NCBI RefSeq assembly: GCF_030683065.1
Contig: NZ_JAUXMX010000017.1
Location: 1-64,000, forward strand
DNA from: Pseudomonas sp.
GTDB taxonomy: Bacteria; Pseudomonadota; Gammaproteobacteria; Pseudomonadales; Pseudomonadaceae
Length of the DNA: 64,000 nucleotides
Direction: 5' to 3'
Shown here: positions 20,881 to 29,884 of the stretch, piece after piece
Layout: each line of letters opens with the position of its first letter
Numbering within the stretch: position 1 is the first letter of the stretch
Position numbers and translations under genes: made by a program
The notes under the pieces: generated by a model
Told to the model about the DNA's origin: nothing
Seen by the model: the letters and a program-made list of their open reading frames with translations, nothing else
The model's database searches: none

Positions 20881-22470
20881 TTAGTGGTCATGGCTCGCGC
20901 CGGCTTTGCCAAGCTCAGCTTTGATCAGGAAGCTGTTCTTCAGCGCGTATCGATCGCCCGCCTTCAGACCCGAGATAACCTCGACGAAGCGGCCGTCGGA
21001 TTTGCCCAGCTCAAGAGGCCGAGCTTCTAGCTGGTTATCGAAGCGGCCGAACACTACCTGCCAATCGCGAACGGTCTGGATCGCTTCGACCGCTACTGCA
21101 ACGGGAACGTTGTTCTCCTCGGCAATCACCTCGACCGTCACTGGCAAACCAGGCCGCCATAGCCGATCTGGGTTAGCTAGCACGATGCGAGCAGTCGCTG
21201 AGCGGGTTTGCGCCCCAACCAGAGCGCTGACATAGGAAATGGAGCCCTTAGCCGTGGCGGCGAATGCGCTGGAGCTCACGACAACGTTTTGCCCTTCGGC
21301 GATTACGCCCAAGTCTTTCGCCGCGACGGTTGAGTCCACCCATACGGTCGACAAATCCGAGACGGTAAAGACTGCGGAATCCTCTTTGAGTACTTCACCA
21401 ACAGAGATGCTTTTGCTGGTTATCACGCCATCGATAGGGGCACGAATCTCGAATTCGGTGAGATTCTGGCCTTTGGCCGGTGCACCGCCCAGCGAAGCGA
21501 TTTGTTGCTGGACGCGCTGCACTGCGATAGCAGCTTCCTGCATGGCAACTTGCGCCTGCAGGAAGTCCTGCTCGGCGGAAATCTTCTCTTCCCACAATTG
21601 CTTTTCACGTGCATAGGTCGTGCGGGCAAGCGCAGAGCGTTGCTGGGCGGCCAGTAGCTCGCCACGCAGTTCGGCCAGCGCCTGGCTGGAGATTTTGGCC
21701 AATACCTGACCCTTGCTGACCGTATCGCCAGCACTAACCGCCACCGAGTCGACGCGCCCGGCAAGTTGCGGGGTCACCTGAACCGTGCGGTCACCGTTGT
21801 AACGAACCTCGCCGAGCACTTGCAGCGTGGAGGCGATTTTCGCGGGACCAGCAGTGGCGAGCGTGACGCCACCCTGCTCAAGCTGCGCATCCGTCATGGT
21901 CACGCGGCCCTCAACCTGCTCGTAACCGAACGAATAGCTCTTGCCACTGTGCGTGGCGCTGATGGAAACCTGGAATGAATGCGGCTCTACAACCGCGGCA
22001 TCGCCACGTAGGTAGTTATTCTCTTTGCTGAAATTGATGATTTGCGCAGGTTGGCCAAGACGCAACAAGGTCACTTGCACCGTGCTTTCAGCAGGATTTA
22101 GAAGCTTGCCGTCCAGGTAGGTATAGAGCCTGAACTGAGGCTCTACGCCCTCCTCAAAAATCGTCACTTCAAGCGCATAATCACCCTCGGTGAAAAGCTT
22201 GCCGCCATGCTCGCCCTTGGTGGGTTCTACAGTTTCATGGTGCTCTTTATCTGCATGCTCATCGGCCTCTTCATGCTCGTCGGCCGAAGCCTCCCCGTGG
22301 TGCTCGGGATCTGCGTGAGCCGATACATCCTCATGACTCTCATCATGGCCATGGCCTTCCTCCCCGGACTTACCAGGGCTACCACTTAGAATCAGGCCCG
22401 CCACGGCTAAACCGATGACGACAACAGCCACAATCATCAGCCACTGCTTTCTGGGAGTTGTTGATGCCAT
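20881..22470 (-). CDS. czcB: CzcB, periplasmic adaptor of the RND pump
   Basis: A 529-residue membrane-fusion protein linking CzcA to CzcC. The start at 22470 (MASTTPRKQW) is preceded by GGAG at a proper distance; the in-frame upstream codon is TTG. One N-terminal membrane helix (about residues 10-30) is followed by a His/Glu/Asp-rich stretch (DESHEDVSAHADPEHHGEAS), a likely metal-binding region. Then come a beta domain, lipoyl halves around QLAGRVDSVAVSAGDTVSKG and IRAPIDGVITSKSISVGEV, and a coiled-coil hairpin. It ends in His (GASHDH). Confidence 0.93.
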   Translation of the reverse strand: MASTTPRKQWLMIVAVVVIGLAVAGLILSGSPGKSGEEGHGHDESHEDVSAHADPEHHGEASADEHEEADEHADKEHHETVEPTKGEHGGKLFTEGDYALEVTIFEEGVEPQFRLYTYLDGKLLNPAESTVQVTLLRLGQPAQIINFSKENNYLRGDAAVVEPHSFQVSISATHSGKSYSFGYEQVEGRVTMTDAQLEQGGVTLATAGPAKIASTLQVLGEVRYNGDRTVQVTPQLAGRVDSVAVSAGDTVSKGQVLAKISSQALAELRGELLAAQQRSALARTTYAREKQLWEEKISAEQDFLQAQVAMQEAAIAVQRVQQQIASLGGAPAKGQNLTEFEIRAPIDGVITSKSISVGEVLKEDSAVFTVSDLSTVWVDSTVAAKDLGVIAEGQNVVVSSSAFAATAKGSISYVSALVGAQTRSATARIVLANPDRLWRPGLPVTVEVIAEENNVPVAVAVEAIQTVRDWQVVFGRFDNQLEARPLELGKSDGRFVEVISGLKAGDRYALKNSFLIKAELGKAGASHDH

Positions 22471-22623
22471 TGGTAACTCCAAATTATCAAAAGTATTGAA
22501 TTTGATTCATGCCCAGGCGGCGACTAAACGCGCTCAATAAACATGCAGCCGCCAGGAAAGCAGGCGAGGCTTCATGTCGCATGACGCGACCGTCTAAGGC
22601 GTTATGTAGGTGCGCAGAGATGC

Positions 22624-23907
22624 TTATTTTTTGAATTCGATGTTGAGTTGGGAGCCGTAAATCTTCTCCAAGCTCACCCAGGCCGAGATAGCTTCATCCA
22701 GGGTATTCAGGTACTGGGAGCGCATGCTTACGAGGGTGCGCTGAGCATCGAGTACATCGATAAAGGCAAACTTGCCCATCTCGAATCCACGTACTGCGCC
22801 CTCTACTGCTTGCTGCGCGGTCGGCAGCAGTGTGCCGCTGATCGAGTCGACTTCACTTCTAGCGCTTTCCCACTGCTCAAATGCCTGCTGGGCTTCCGCG
22901 CGCAGGCGGAGTTCTGCGGCATTGCGCAAATCCCGCGCTTGGTCAGCTCCTTGAGCAGCGGCCAGCACATTGCCTTGGTTACGGTTGAACAACGGAATAG
23001 GCATCGACAAGCCGAGCAAATTGACGCGCTCGCCAAGCCCTTCGTCGTATTGGCTGCCAACACTGACGGTGAGGTCTGGAATGCGCTGCGACTTTTCGAG
23101 TTCCAAGGAAGACTCGGCACGCTGGATTTGCATGCTGGCCAGCCGCAGGTCCGCTGTATCTGTTATGCGTGCAAGCATCTCAGCCTGCGATGGCAGATAC
23201 GGCAGGCGCTCAAGATCACCCTCGACATGTTCGAAGTTCGGCGTCTTGGCACCCGTTATGAGCGCCAGTTGCTTGTAGGCATTGCTTCGATTGAGGCGTG
23301 CGCGATTCAGCTCCAGTTGAATTTCCGAAAGCTGCACCTGAGCACGCGAAATTTCGATTGGCGAAGCCTTGCCGGCCTTTACGCGCGCTTCGACCACCTG
23401 AAGTCCGCGAAGGGCAAGGTCTAACGACTGAGTGGAAAGCTGCAGTCCTTCCTGGGCACGCAGTGCCGAGTAAAAGGCCTGGATAACCTCAGCGCGCAAG
23501 GTGTTTTTCTTACGCTCTAGGTCAATCGCCACAGCGTCCTGATCACGTTCAGAAACATCGATGCGCGCGCCACGCTTGCCGCCCAACTCAATTGGCTGAG
23601 ATACCTGAATGCTGGTAACGCGCGACTCACTGCGCGTGTCCTCAACGCTCCAGGACAGCTCAGGATTTGGGATCAGCCCAGCCTGGGTACGAGCGCCTTT
23701 GGCAATGCCAGTATTCCATTGTGCTGCAGCGAACTCCTGGTTCTCGGTGAGCGCTTGCGCCAGCGCCTCCTCAATCGTTATTGATTGCCCGACTGATTCA
23801 GTAGCAATTGTTGTCACTGGAGCAATCAACAATGCGGCCAGTAGGCCTGAAAATACACAGAGCTTACCTATGCCTACACCATAACCGGCGACTGTTTCTA
23901 CATACAC
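22624..23907 (-). CDS. czcC: CzcC, outer-membrane channel of the RND pump
   Basis: A 427-residue TolC-family outer-membrane factor with an N-terminal signal segment (VFSGLLAALLIAPVTT) and two similar halves beginning SITIEEALAQALTEN and ADLRLASMQIQRAESSLELEK. It is the first gene of the czc operon, with 150 bases between it and czcB. Its promoter must lie in 23908-24428, beside the IS5 insertion. Confidence 0.92.
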   Translation of the reverse strand: MYVETVAGYGVGIGKLCVFSGLLAALLIAPVTTIATESVGQSITIEEALAQALTENQEFAAAQWNTGIAKGARTQAGLIPNPELSWSVEDTRSESRVTSIQVSQPIELGGKRGARIDVSERDQDAVAIDLERKKNTLRAEVIQAFYSALRAQEGLQLSTQSLDLALRGLQVVEARVKAGKASPIEISRAQVQLSEIQLELNRARLNRSNAYKQLALITGAKTPNFEHVEGDLERLPYLPSQAEMLARITDTADLRLASMQIQRAESSLELEKSQRIPDLTVSVGSQYDEGLGERVNLLGLSMPIPLFNRNQGNVLAAAQGADQARDLRNAAELRLRAEAQQAFEQWESARSEVDSISGTLLPTAQQAVEGAVRGFEMGKFAFIDVLDAQRTLVSMRSQYLNTLDEAISAWVSLEKIYGSQLNIEFKK

Positions 23908-24428
23908 TTAAAAGCCCTCCGCAGAACTAACTCTGCTGGAATAAATGAAGGCCTTGCTATTTATTTAGCCTGAGAAATCTAGCAGGTTATTACTTAGGAA
24001 AATAAGTAGAAAGCCAATTCCCGGCAGAATGTAGTGCTCTATGCCTATCAGCAAGGTGACTGGAAAATTACAAATACGTTATCCAGCACTTTTTCAGGTG
24101 TGGCTGTATTAATATTGGCAGCGTTCAAGAGAGCAGGCGATTTAGCGTCCAGCAACAAATAGAAACAAACACAGATAAATAAGGGTTGCCCCGTTCCTAG
24201 CGCCACGGGGCAGCCCTGCCAGTCCAAAGTTGGGTGTTTTGGATGAGTTCGAGACGTGCGACACGTTGTCGCTAACCCCATGAGCCTTGTCAAAACGGGC
24301 ATTACGGCTTGACCCTAAAGCCGCTACAGGCTTTAGCCTTGGTGAAAGCTGAAACGCCTCAGGTCATGTCAGTGATCACCGATTAAAGAATTAAAACCAC
24401 TCTGCAGCCACAACAAAAGAAAATCTAA
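23908..24428. other. 520-base region between czcC and the IS element: czc promoter region, hairpin and orphan MerR-type promoter
   Basis: Contains no credible gene. It holds a strong hairpin at 24183-24216 (12-base stem with one G-T pair, 10-base loop), a perfect GCGACA-cgt-TGTCGC palindrome at 24258-24272, and the MerR-type promoter at 24309-24339. The minus-strand promoter for czcC presumably lies at the left side but no clear boxes were found. Confidence 0.55.
24309..24339 (+). promoter_or_regulatory. Orphan MerR-type promoter cut off from any gene
   Basis: -35 TTGACC (24309-24314), 19-base spacer, -10-like TAGCCT (24334-24339). The spacer region holds a perfect dyad CTAAAGCC-gctaca-GGCTTTAG (24315-24336). 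This is the geometry of a MerR-family metal-responsive promoter. Downstream only a six-codon frame (ATG at about 24366) follows before the IS element. Confidence 0.65.
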
Positions 24429-25616
24429 GGAAACTCTGAAAAAGACTTCCTGATTTTGGCAAAATAGCCGGACACCACCCGCCGAGTTTTCCGATGAAGC
24501 AGATCTCCTTCGCCGATGCTGAGTACGCTGGTAAGCGTAAGCAAACCCGTCGTGAACGCTTTTTGATCGAGATGGATCAGGTGGTGCCGTGGAAAGGCTT
24601 GATTGCGTTAATTGAACCGCATTACCCGAAGGGTGAAGGTGGACGGCCGTCATACCCGTTGATGGCGATCTTGCGAGTGCACCTGATGCAGAACTGGTTC
24701 GGCTACAGCGATCCGGCGATGGAAGAGTCGCTCTACGAGACCACGATTTTGCGCCACTTTGCCGGGCTGAGCCTGGAGCGCATCCCGGATGAAACCACCA
24801 TCCTCAACTTCCGCCGCCTATTGGAGAAACACGACCTGGCCGCCGGGATTCTGGGCGTCATTAATGATTACCTCGGCGACCGCGGCTTATTGCTGCGCCA
24901 CGGCACCATCGTCGATGCCACGATCATTCATGCGCCCAGTTCGACCAAGAATAAGGAAGGCAAGCGCGACCCTGAGATGCACCAGACCAAGAAAGGCAAC
25001 CAATTTTATTTCGGCATGAAAGCGCACATTGGTGTGGATGCCGACTCGGGCCTGGTGCACAGCGTGGTGGGTACCGCCGCCAATGTGGCCGACGTGACGC
25101 AAGTCGACCAATTACTGCATGGTAAGGAAACTCACACGGCCGGCGATGCCGGCTACACCGGTGTCCACAAGCGGCCCGAGCATAAAGGCCGGAAAATGAT
25201 TTGGTCGATTTCCGCCCGACCCAGCTCATACAAAAAACACGGTAAGAAATGCCCGATCGGCCAAGCGATACGCAAGATTGAATACGCCAAGTCGCAGGTG
25301 CGTGCGAAGGTCGAGCATCCGTTCCGTGTGATCAAGCGCCAGTTCGGCTACACCAAGGTGCGCTTTCGCGGCTTGGTGAAAAACACAGCCCAGCAGGTCA
25401 CGTTGTTTGCGCTGTCGAACCTGTGGATGGTGCGAAAACAGTTGATGACCGCAGGAGAGGTGCGCCCGTAATGCAGGGAATGAACCCTGCGAAACGCGCC
25501 ACAAGGGCAAAACCATGCATTTGAAGGTGGCAAATGGCTTAGTTTTCGATTGAGACGCTGTTTTTTCGAGTTATTGAGGAAATCAGTCCGGGAAATGGCA
25601 CTACTTCAGACCTTCC
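24429..25616 (+). mobile_element. IS5-family insertion sequence, intact, with CTAA target duplication
   Basis: An 1188-base element. Left inverted repeat GGAAACTCTGAA (24429-24440) and right repeat TTCAGACCTTCC (25605-25616) match at 10 of 12 positions. The 4-base sequence CTAA is present directly on both sides (24425-24428 and 25617-25620), the YTAR-type duplication of IS5 elements. It carries one transposase gene. It separates the orphan MerR-type promoter from czcR, so it may have changed expression of czcRS. The intact ends and duplication indicate a recent insertion. Confidence 0.93.
24494..25471 (+). CDS. IS5-family transposase (DDE type)
   Basis: A 325-residue transposase with the N-terminal DUF772-type domain (FADAEYAGKRKQTRRERFL, MAILRVHLMQNWFGYSDPAMEE) and a DDE catalytic core: DATIIHAPSS, AGDAGYTGV and the late ...RKIEYAKSQVRAKVEHPF segment with the catalytic Glu. 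It appears full length and undamaged, and lies entirely inside the 24429-25616 element. Confidence 0.95.
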   Translation: MKQISFADAEYAGKRKQTRRERFLIEMDQVVPWKGLIALIEPHYPKGEGGRPSYPLMAILRVHLMQNWFGYSDPAMEESLYETTILRHFAGLSLERIPDETTILNFRRLLEKHDLAAGILGVINDYLGDRGLLLRHGTIVDATIIHAPSSTKNKEGKRDPEMHQTKKGNQFYFGMKAHIGVDADSGLVHSVVGTAANVADVTQVDQLLHGKETHTAGDAGYTGVHKRPEHKGRKMIWSISARPSSYKKHGKKCPIGQAIRKIEYAKSQVRAKVEHPFRVIKRQFGYTKVRFRGLVKNTAQQVTLFALSNLWMVRKQLMTAGEVRP

Positions 25617-25654
25617 CTAAAAAATACTGGCCGCACATTTTAAGGTGAATATTT

Positions 25655-26329
25655 ATGCGAATCCTTATTGTCGAGGACGAGCCCAAGACTGCTGAGTACT
25701 TACACCAAGGCTTAAGCGAAAGTGGCTATGTAGTTGATAAGGCTGCCACGGGAGTTGACGGCCTCCATCTTGTTAGGCAACACGCTTACGATTTGGTAGT
25801 GCTTGATGTAAACCTTCCAGAAATTGATGGCTGGGGTGTGCTTGAGCATATACGCAGCAACAGCAGTACTCGCGTAATAATGCTGACCGCGCGCGGCCGC
25901 TTAGTGGATAAAATTAAAGGCCTGGATTTGGGCGCGGATGATTATTTAGTCAAACCGTTTGAGTTCCCTGAATTACTTGCGCGAATTCGTACGTTGCTAC
26001 GGCGAAGCGAACAAATTCCGGTACCGGAAGTGCTGCGGGTAGCCGACCTTGAACTTGATCCGGCTAGGCACCGCGCGTTCCGTGGCGAGCAGCGTATCGA
26101 TCTGACCACCAAAGAGTTTGCGTTGCTGCACCTACTGATGCGCCGCTCTGGGGAAGTGCTATCGCGCACCCAGATCATTTCGCTGGTCTGGGATATGAAT
26201 TTTGACTGCGATACCAACGTCGTCGAAGTCTCCATCCGCAGGCTGCGCGCCAAAATTGATGACCCGTTCGATAACAAACTGATCCACACCCTTAGGGGTG
26301 TTGGGTACGTGCTTGAGGAGCGAGCATGA
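25655..26329 (+). CDS. czcR: CzcR-like OmpR-family metal response regulator
   Basis: A 224-residue response regulator. Receiver domain residues 1-120 with the phosphorylated Asp in [14 protein letters not shown] (D51) and Lys in [12 protein letters not shown]. Winged-helix DNA-binding domain about residues 125-222 ([23 protein letters not shown]). It belongs to the CopR/CusR/CzcR metal group. AAGGTG lies before the ATG. It overlaps the sensor gene by 4 bases. Its place beside czcCBA and before an OprD porin parallels the CzcRS-OprD link known in P. aeruginosa, hence CzcR rather than CopR. The IS5 element lies only 38 bases upstream. Confidence 0.85.
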   Translation: MRILIVEDEPKTAEYLHQGLSESGYVVDKAATGVDGLHLVRQHAYDLVVLDVNLPEIDGWGVLEHIRSNSSTRVIMLTARGRLVDKIKGLDLGADDYLVKPFEFPELLARIRTLLRRSEQIPVPEVLRVADLELDPARHRAFRGEQRIDLTTKEFALLHLLMRRSGEVLSRTQIISLVWDMNFDCDTNVVEVSIRRLRAKIDDPFDNKLIHTLRGVGYVLEERA

Positions 26330-27729
26330 GGCCGGCCAGTCTATCCATGCGCCTTGGCCTGTCGGTCAGCGTGATGGGGGCGGCACTGGTTGTTCTGCTA
26401 GCGGCACTCGCCTACTTCGCACTGACTCATGAGTTGGACTCTTTGGCCAAGAAGAGTCTTGACGGCAAACTGGAGCAGATTCAGCACAGTCTCGCTGAAG
26501 ACATGAGCGCCCATGCAATTTCCCAGCAGCCTCACGCACTGTTGGATCTGGTCATGGGACATGACAACCTGCACCTGACGATCTACGGGAAAAAGTCAGG
26601 CACAAAATTACTCCTGAATCTGGGTGAGAAATCCAGGGAGCCCATTCTTGCCAACATACCGGCAGGCGATACCCCTAGTTACCAAAGCTGGTCGGATACT
26701 GAGGGAAACAACTTCCTGACCGCATCCAAAGTGATGCTGCTCAACGATGGCGACCACGTCAGAGTCCTGCTCTCAATTGATCGATCTGCCGACGAAGCGC
26801 TGCTCAGCGCCTACCTCAAATCAACACTGATCGCACTCCCTCTTCTGCTCGCGCTGATTGGCATGGGCGCATGGTGGATCGTGCAGCGAGGCCTCTCTCC
26901 TCTCCGGCAATTTCGTCAAGTTGCCTCGCTGATCTCCACGCAGGACCTGACCCATCGGATTTCCGTCGACAAACTTCCACAAGAGCTCAGCGCGCTGGCC
27001 CACGGCATCAACTTCATGCTGCATCGACTTGATGGCGGCGTTCAGCAGCTATCGCAATTCTCTGATGACCTAGCCCATGAGTTGCGTTCGCCCATCACCA
27101 ACCTGATGGGCAAAGCCCAGGTAACCCTCTCCAGAGAGCGTCCGCCAGAGGAATACAAAGCCGTACTGGAGTGCTGTACAGAAGAGCTTGAGCGCGTTAC
27201 CCGGATTGTTTCCGACATGCTGTTTCTCGCTCAAGTCAGCCACCCAGCGTCCCTGGTGCCCTTCGAGAAGATTGCCCTGGAAGACGAGGCAAGACGCGTT
27301 GTGGATCTGTTCAGCATCTCCGCGGAAGAGAAGCAGATCAGTCTGAGCATTGCCGGAGCAGGCCGAACCTTCGGTGATCGGCTGATGGTGCAGCGCGCCA
27401 TTTCAAACCTTTTGTCCAATGCGATTCGGCATAGCCCTATCGGCGCAAACATCTCGCTGCTGATCGAGAAGCACAGCGAAACCGTATCGTTCTCGGTCGG
27501 AAACCCTGGTATTGGCATCCCCGCACAGCACATCCCCCATTTGTTTGAGCGCTTCTACCGCGTCGATACCAGCCGTTCTCGTGCCGAAGGGGGTACAGGG
27601 CTGGGCCTGGCAATTGTTCGCTCGATCATGAGCCTGCACCAGGGCACGGTCGAGGTCAGCAGCCTGCCAGGCAGCTTTACCGTATTCCGCTTGATCTTCC
27701 CCAAAGTCCGTAATGGTTCCTCGACCTAG
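26326..27729 (+). CDS. czcS: CzcS-like metal sensor histidine kinase
   Basis: A 467-residue inner-membrane sensor. Two membrane helices (about 12-33 and 165-187) flank a periplasmic sensor of about 130 residues. HAMP follows, then the phospho-accepting His in [14 protein letters not shown] (H251), N box ([13 protein letters not shown]) and G boxes ([31 protein letters not shown]). It matches heavy-metal sensor kinases of the CusS/CzcS/CopS type. Translationally coupled to the regulator by a 4-base overlap. Confidence 0.88.
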   Translation: MRPASLSMRLGLSVSVMGAALVVLLAALAYFALTHELDSLAKKSLDGKLEQIQHSLAEDMSAHAISQQPHALLDLVMGHDNLHLTIYGKKSGTKLLLNLGEKSREPILANIPAGDTPSYQSWSDTEGNNFLTASKVMLLNDGDHVRVLLSIDRSADEALLSAYLKSTLIALPLLLALIGMGAWWIVQRGLSPLRQFRQVASLISTQDLTHRISVDKLPQELSALAHGINFMLHRLDGGVQQLSQFSDDLAHELRSPITNLMGKAQVTLSRERPPEEYKAVLECCTEELERVTRIVSDMLFLAQVSHPASLVPFEKIALEDEARRVVDLFSISAEEKQISLSIAGAGRTFGDRLMVQRAISNLLSNAIRHSPIGANISLLIEKHSETVSFSVGNPGIGIPAQHIPHLFERFYRVDTSRSRAEGGTGLGLAIVRSIMSLHQGTVEVSSLPGSFTVFRLIFPKVRNGSST

Positions 27730-27859
27730 TTATTGCGCGCGAACTGGCCTAGCCCCCAGCTGAGCATTGGCGCAGAGGAACCTGCCCCCCTATTCGGAGA
27801 GCACGGCATGCAGCGACGACTCCCCGATATGCCAACCCCCTGATCATGGAGAAACAACA

Positions 27860-29119
27860 ATGAAGAAGACCCTCTTGGCAGTCGCGGTGAGTACTGGGGT
27901 ACTCAGTCTCAGCCAGCCTGCGGCCGCTGACTTCTTGGCGGACAGCAAAGCTGGTCTGGAAGCGCGTAACTTCTAATTTAATCGTGACTTCCGCCAAGAT
28001 TCAGCCAGCCAATCAAAGCAGGAGGAATGGGCCCAAGGCTTCCTGATGCGCTACGAATCCGGTTTCACCGAAGGAACCATAGGCGTCGGCATTGACGCTA
28101 TCGGCATGCTGGGTCTCAAGCTGGACTCCAGTGCCGAACGCTCAGGCACGGGCCTGCTCAAGCGCGATAAAGAAGCACCTCGTGCCGCGCAGGATGAATA
28201 TGGTGAGATGGGCTTAACCGCGAAGCTGCGCGCCTCAAACAGCGTGCTGAAACTGGGCACGCTGCAACCTAGACTGCCAACCGTCCAAGCAAACGATTCG
28301 CGCCTGCTGCCACAGACCTTTCAAGGCGGGCACCTGAATTCGCTGGAGATTGACGGGCTTACCTTCGATGCAGGCCAGCTCAAGCAAGTAAGTCAGCGCG
28401 ACTCATCCGATAGCGAAGACCTCAGCATTGCCAGCGGCGCAGCCCGCGCTATCAGCGGCGGCGGAACCCAGACGAGCGATGAATTCAACTTCGCCGGGGC
28501 GACCTACAAATGGAACAGCAACCTGGCTACCGGCTACAACTACGGCAATCTGGATGACTTCTATAAGCAGCATATTTTCACGGTCCTGCACACCTTGCCG
28601 TTGGGTGATAAACAGTCGCTGAAAACTGATCTGCGCTACGCCCGCTCTACCGACGAAGGTAACAGCAACGTCGACAACAAGGCATTCGGAGCAATGTTTA
28701 CCTACGCCTTTGGTGGCCACGCCCTCGGCGTTGGCTACCAGAGCATGAGCGGAGACACCGGTTACGCCTACATCAACGGCACCGATCCGTTCCTGGTCAA
28801 CTATGTACAGATCGGCGACTTCGCTAACAAAGACGAAACCTCATGGCAGGCCCGCTATGACTTCAACTTTGCCAGCGTTGGCATCCCTGGCTTGACGTTC
28901 ATGACCCGTTACCTGACTGGTGACAATATTGATCTAGGCGCAGGCAAAGCCGATGGTAAGGAGTGGGAGCGCAACACTGACATCGCCTATGTCTTCCAGG
29001 ACGGCGTACTGAAAAACCTGGGCGTGAAATGGCGCAACGCCACACTACGTTCAACCAACTTCGGCAACGACGTTGATGAGAACCGCCTGATCGTCAGCTA
29101 CACACTTCCACTGTTGTAA
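27860..29119 (+). pseudogene. OprD-family porin interrupted by one in-frame stop (TAA at 27974-27976)
   Basis: The frame starts at ATG 27860 (GGAGAAACAACA upstream) with a signal peptide MKKTLLAVAVSTGVLSLSQP. It stops at TAA 27974-27976 after LEARNF, and continues in the same frame with FNRDFRQ to a normal OprD C-terminus (NRLIVSYTLPLL, stop at 29119). In intact OprD relatives this position is LEARNFYFNRDFR, so one base change turned a Tyr codon into TAA. There is no frameshift and no other stop in about 420 codons. It follows czcRS, as expected for a CzcR-controlled porin. It could be an inactive gene, a very recent mutation, or a sequencing error. Confidence 0.88.
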
Positions 29120-29245
29120 TCACGTTCATTGAGGAGACGCAGGACGCGCTTGGATCAAGGAAGATCCAACATCGCGAGCCTCACCCACACTGTGCTGCAC
29201 TGCAGAGCTTGATATGCAAGTGTTAGTTAACTGAAAGAAAAACGC

Positions 29246-29277
29246 TTGACCTTGCCGCCGTGGAAAGGTTGAAGATA
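29246..29277 (+). promoter_or_regulatory. CueR-type copper promoter for the cus operon
   Basis: -35 TTGACC (29246-29251), then a 21-base dyad (29249-29269) with arms ACCTTG and AAAGGT, then a -10-like GAAGAT at 29271. The 19-base spacer and the ACCTT...AAGGT arms match CueR-class operators. The region 29120-29455 holds no other gene. No cueR gene was found in the window. Confidence 0.72.
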
Positions 29278-29455
29278 TGTCCAAGCCCAAGCAGAACCCG
29301 CCCGCCCGATGCTGGCTGGCACTACCAGTGCTCTAAATCGCCACAGTGACCAGACAATCCAGTTTATTGATCAAGTGTTCCATGGCACGTTTTATCGCTG
29401 TGTTGAGCAAAAGAGCTCTGCTAATGTTTATTCAGACACGCTAACGGCAACCGCT

Positions 29456-29794
29456 ATGTATCGGTTTTTCTCGGTCCTGGTTTTGGTACTCAGCCTGATG
29501 CTGCCAGCTTTTGGCAGCATGCCGGCAGCTGAACCTTGCCCGATGCAAAGTGCCATGGCCGATATGGATCATGCCGGCAGTGAGGCTCCTTGCTGTGAGG
29601 ACATGAGCGACACATCCAGCTCAGGCAGCAAATCGCCCTGCAAAGCCGGCCAGGAATGCAAAACCAGTGGTCTGCTGCAAACTGTGGTGATCAAACTCTT
29701 CGCTCCATTGCATGCTTCCCCGCAAACAGCGCTGATACAGCCGCTACTTCAACGAGAGCCCGCCGGTCTTTGGCGTCCACCCCGCGTCTCCTGA
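29456..29794 (+). CDS. Small secreted Cys/Met-rich protein, CopL-like
   Basis: A 113-residue protein; ATG 29456 was chosen because a signal peptide begins there (MYRFFSVLVLVLSLMLPAFG), although the frame is open upstream. The mature part has Cys, Met and His suited to soft-metal binding: EPCPMQS, MADMDHAG, APCCEDMS, SPCKAGQEC. It resembles the CopL group of short proteins found ahead of copper operons. It is the first gene after the CueR-type promoter and 90 bases before cusC, so probably copper-induced with cusCBA. Role (sensing, chaperone or leader) unknown. Confidence 0.6.
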   Translation: MYRFFSVLVLVLSLMLPAFGSMPAAEPCPMQSAMADMDHAGSEAPCCEDMSDTSSSGSKSPCKAGQECKTSGLLQTVVIKLFAPLHASPQTALIQPLLQREPAGLWRPPRVS

Positions 29795-29884
29795 TGCTCT
29801 GATCTGAAATGCGCTCCGCTAAGAGAGCGTTCTGTTGTCGCCTGCATTTAGGCGGCATCGATCAACGTCATTGGAGACGAAAGC

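Noticed and set aside
22648..23424. 258-codon open frame on the plus strand
   Set aside because: Antisense to czcC; composition and lack of motifs indicate a shadow frame.
24048..24302. 84-codon minus-strand frame beside the IS element
   Set aside because: No ribosome site, no family resemblance, and it spans the hairpin and palindrome; not supported as a gene.
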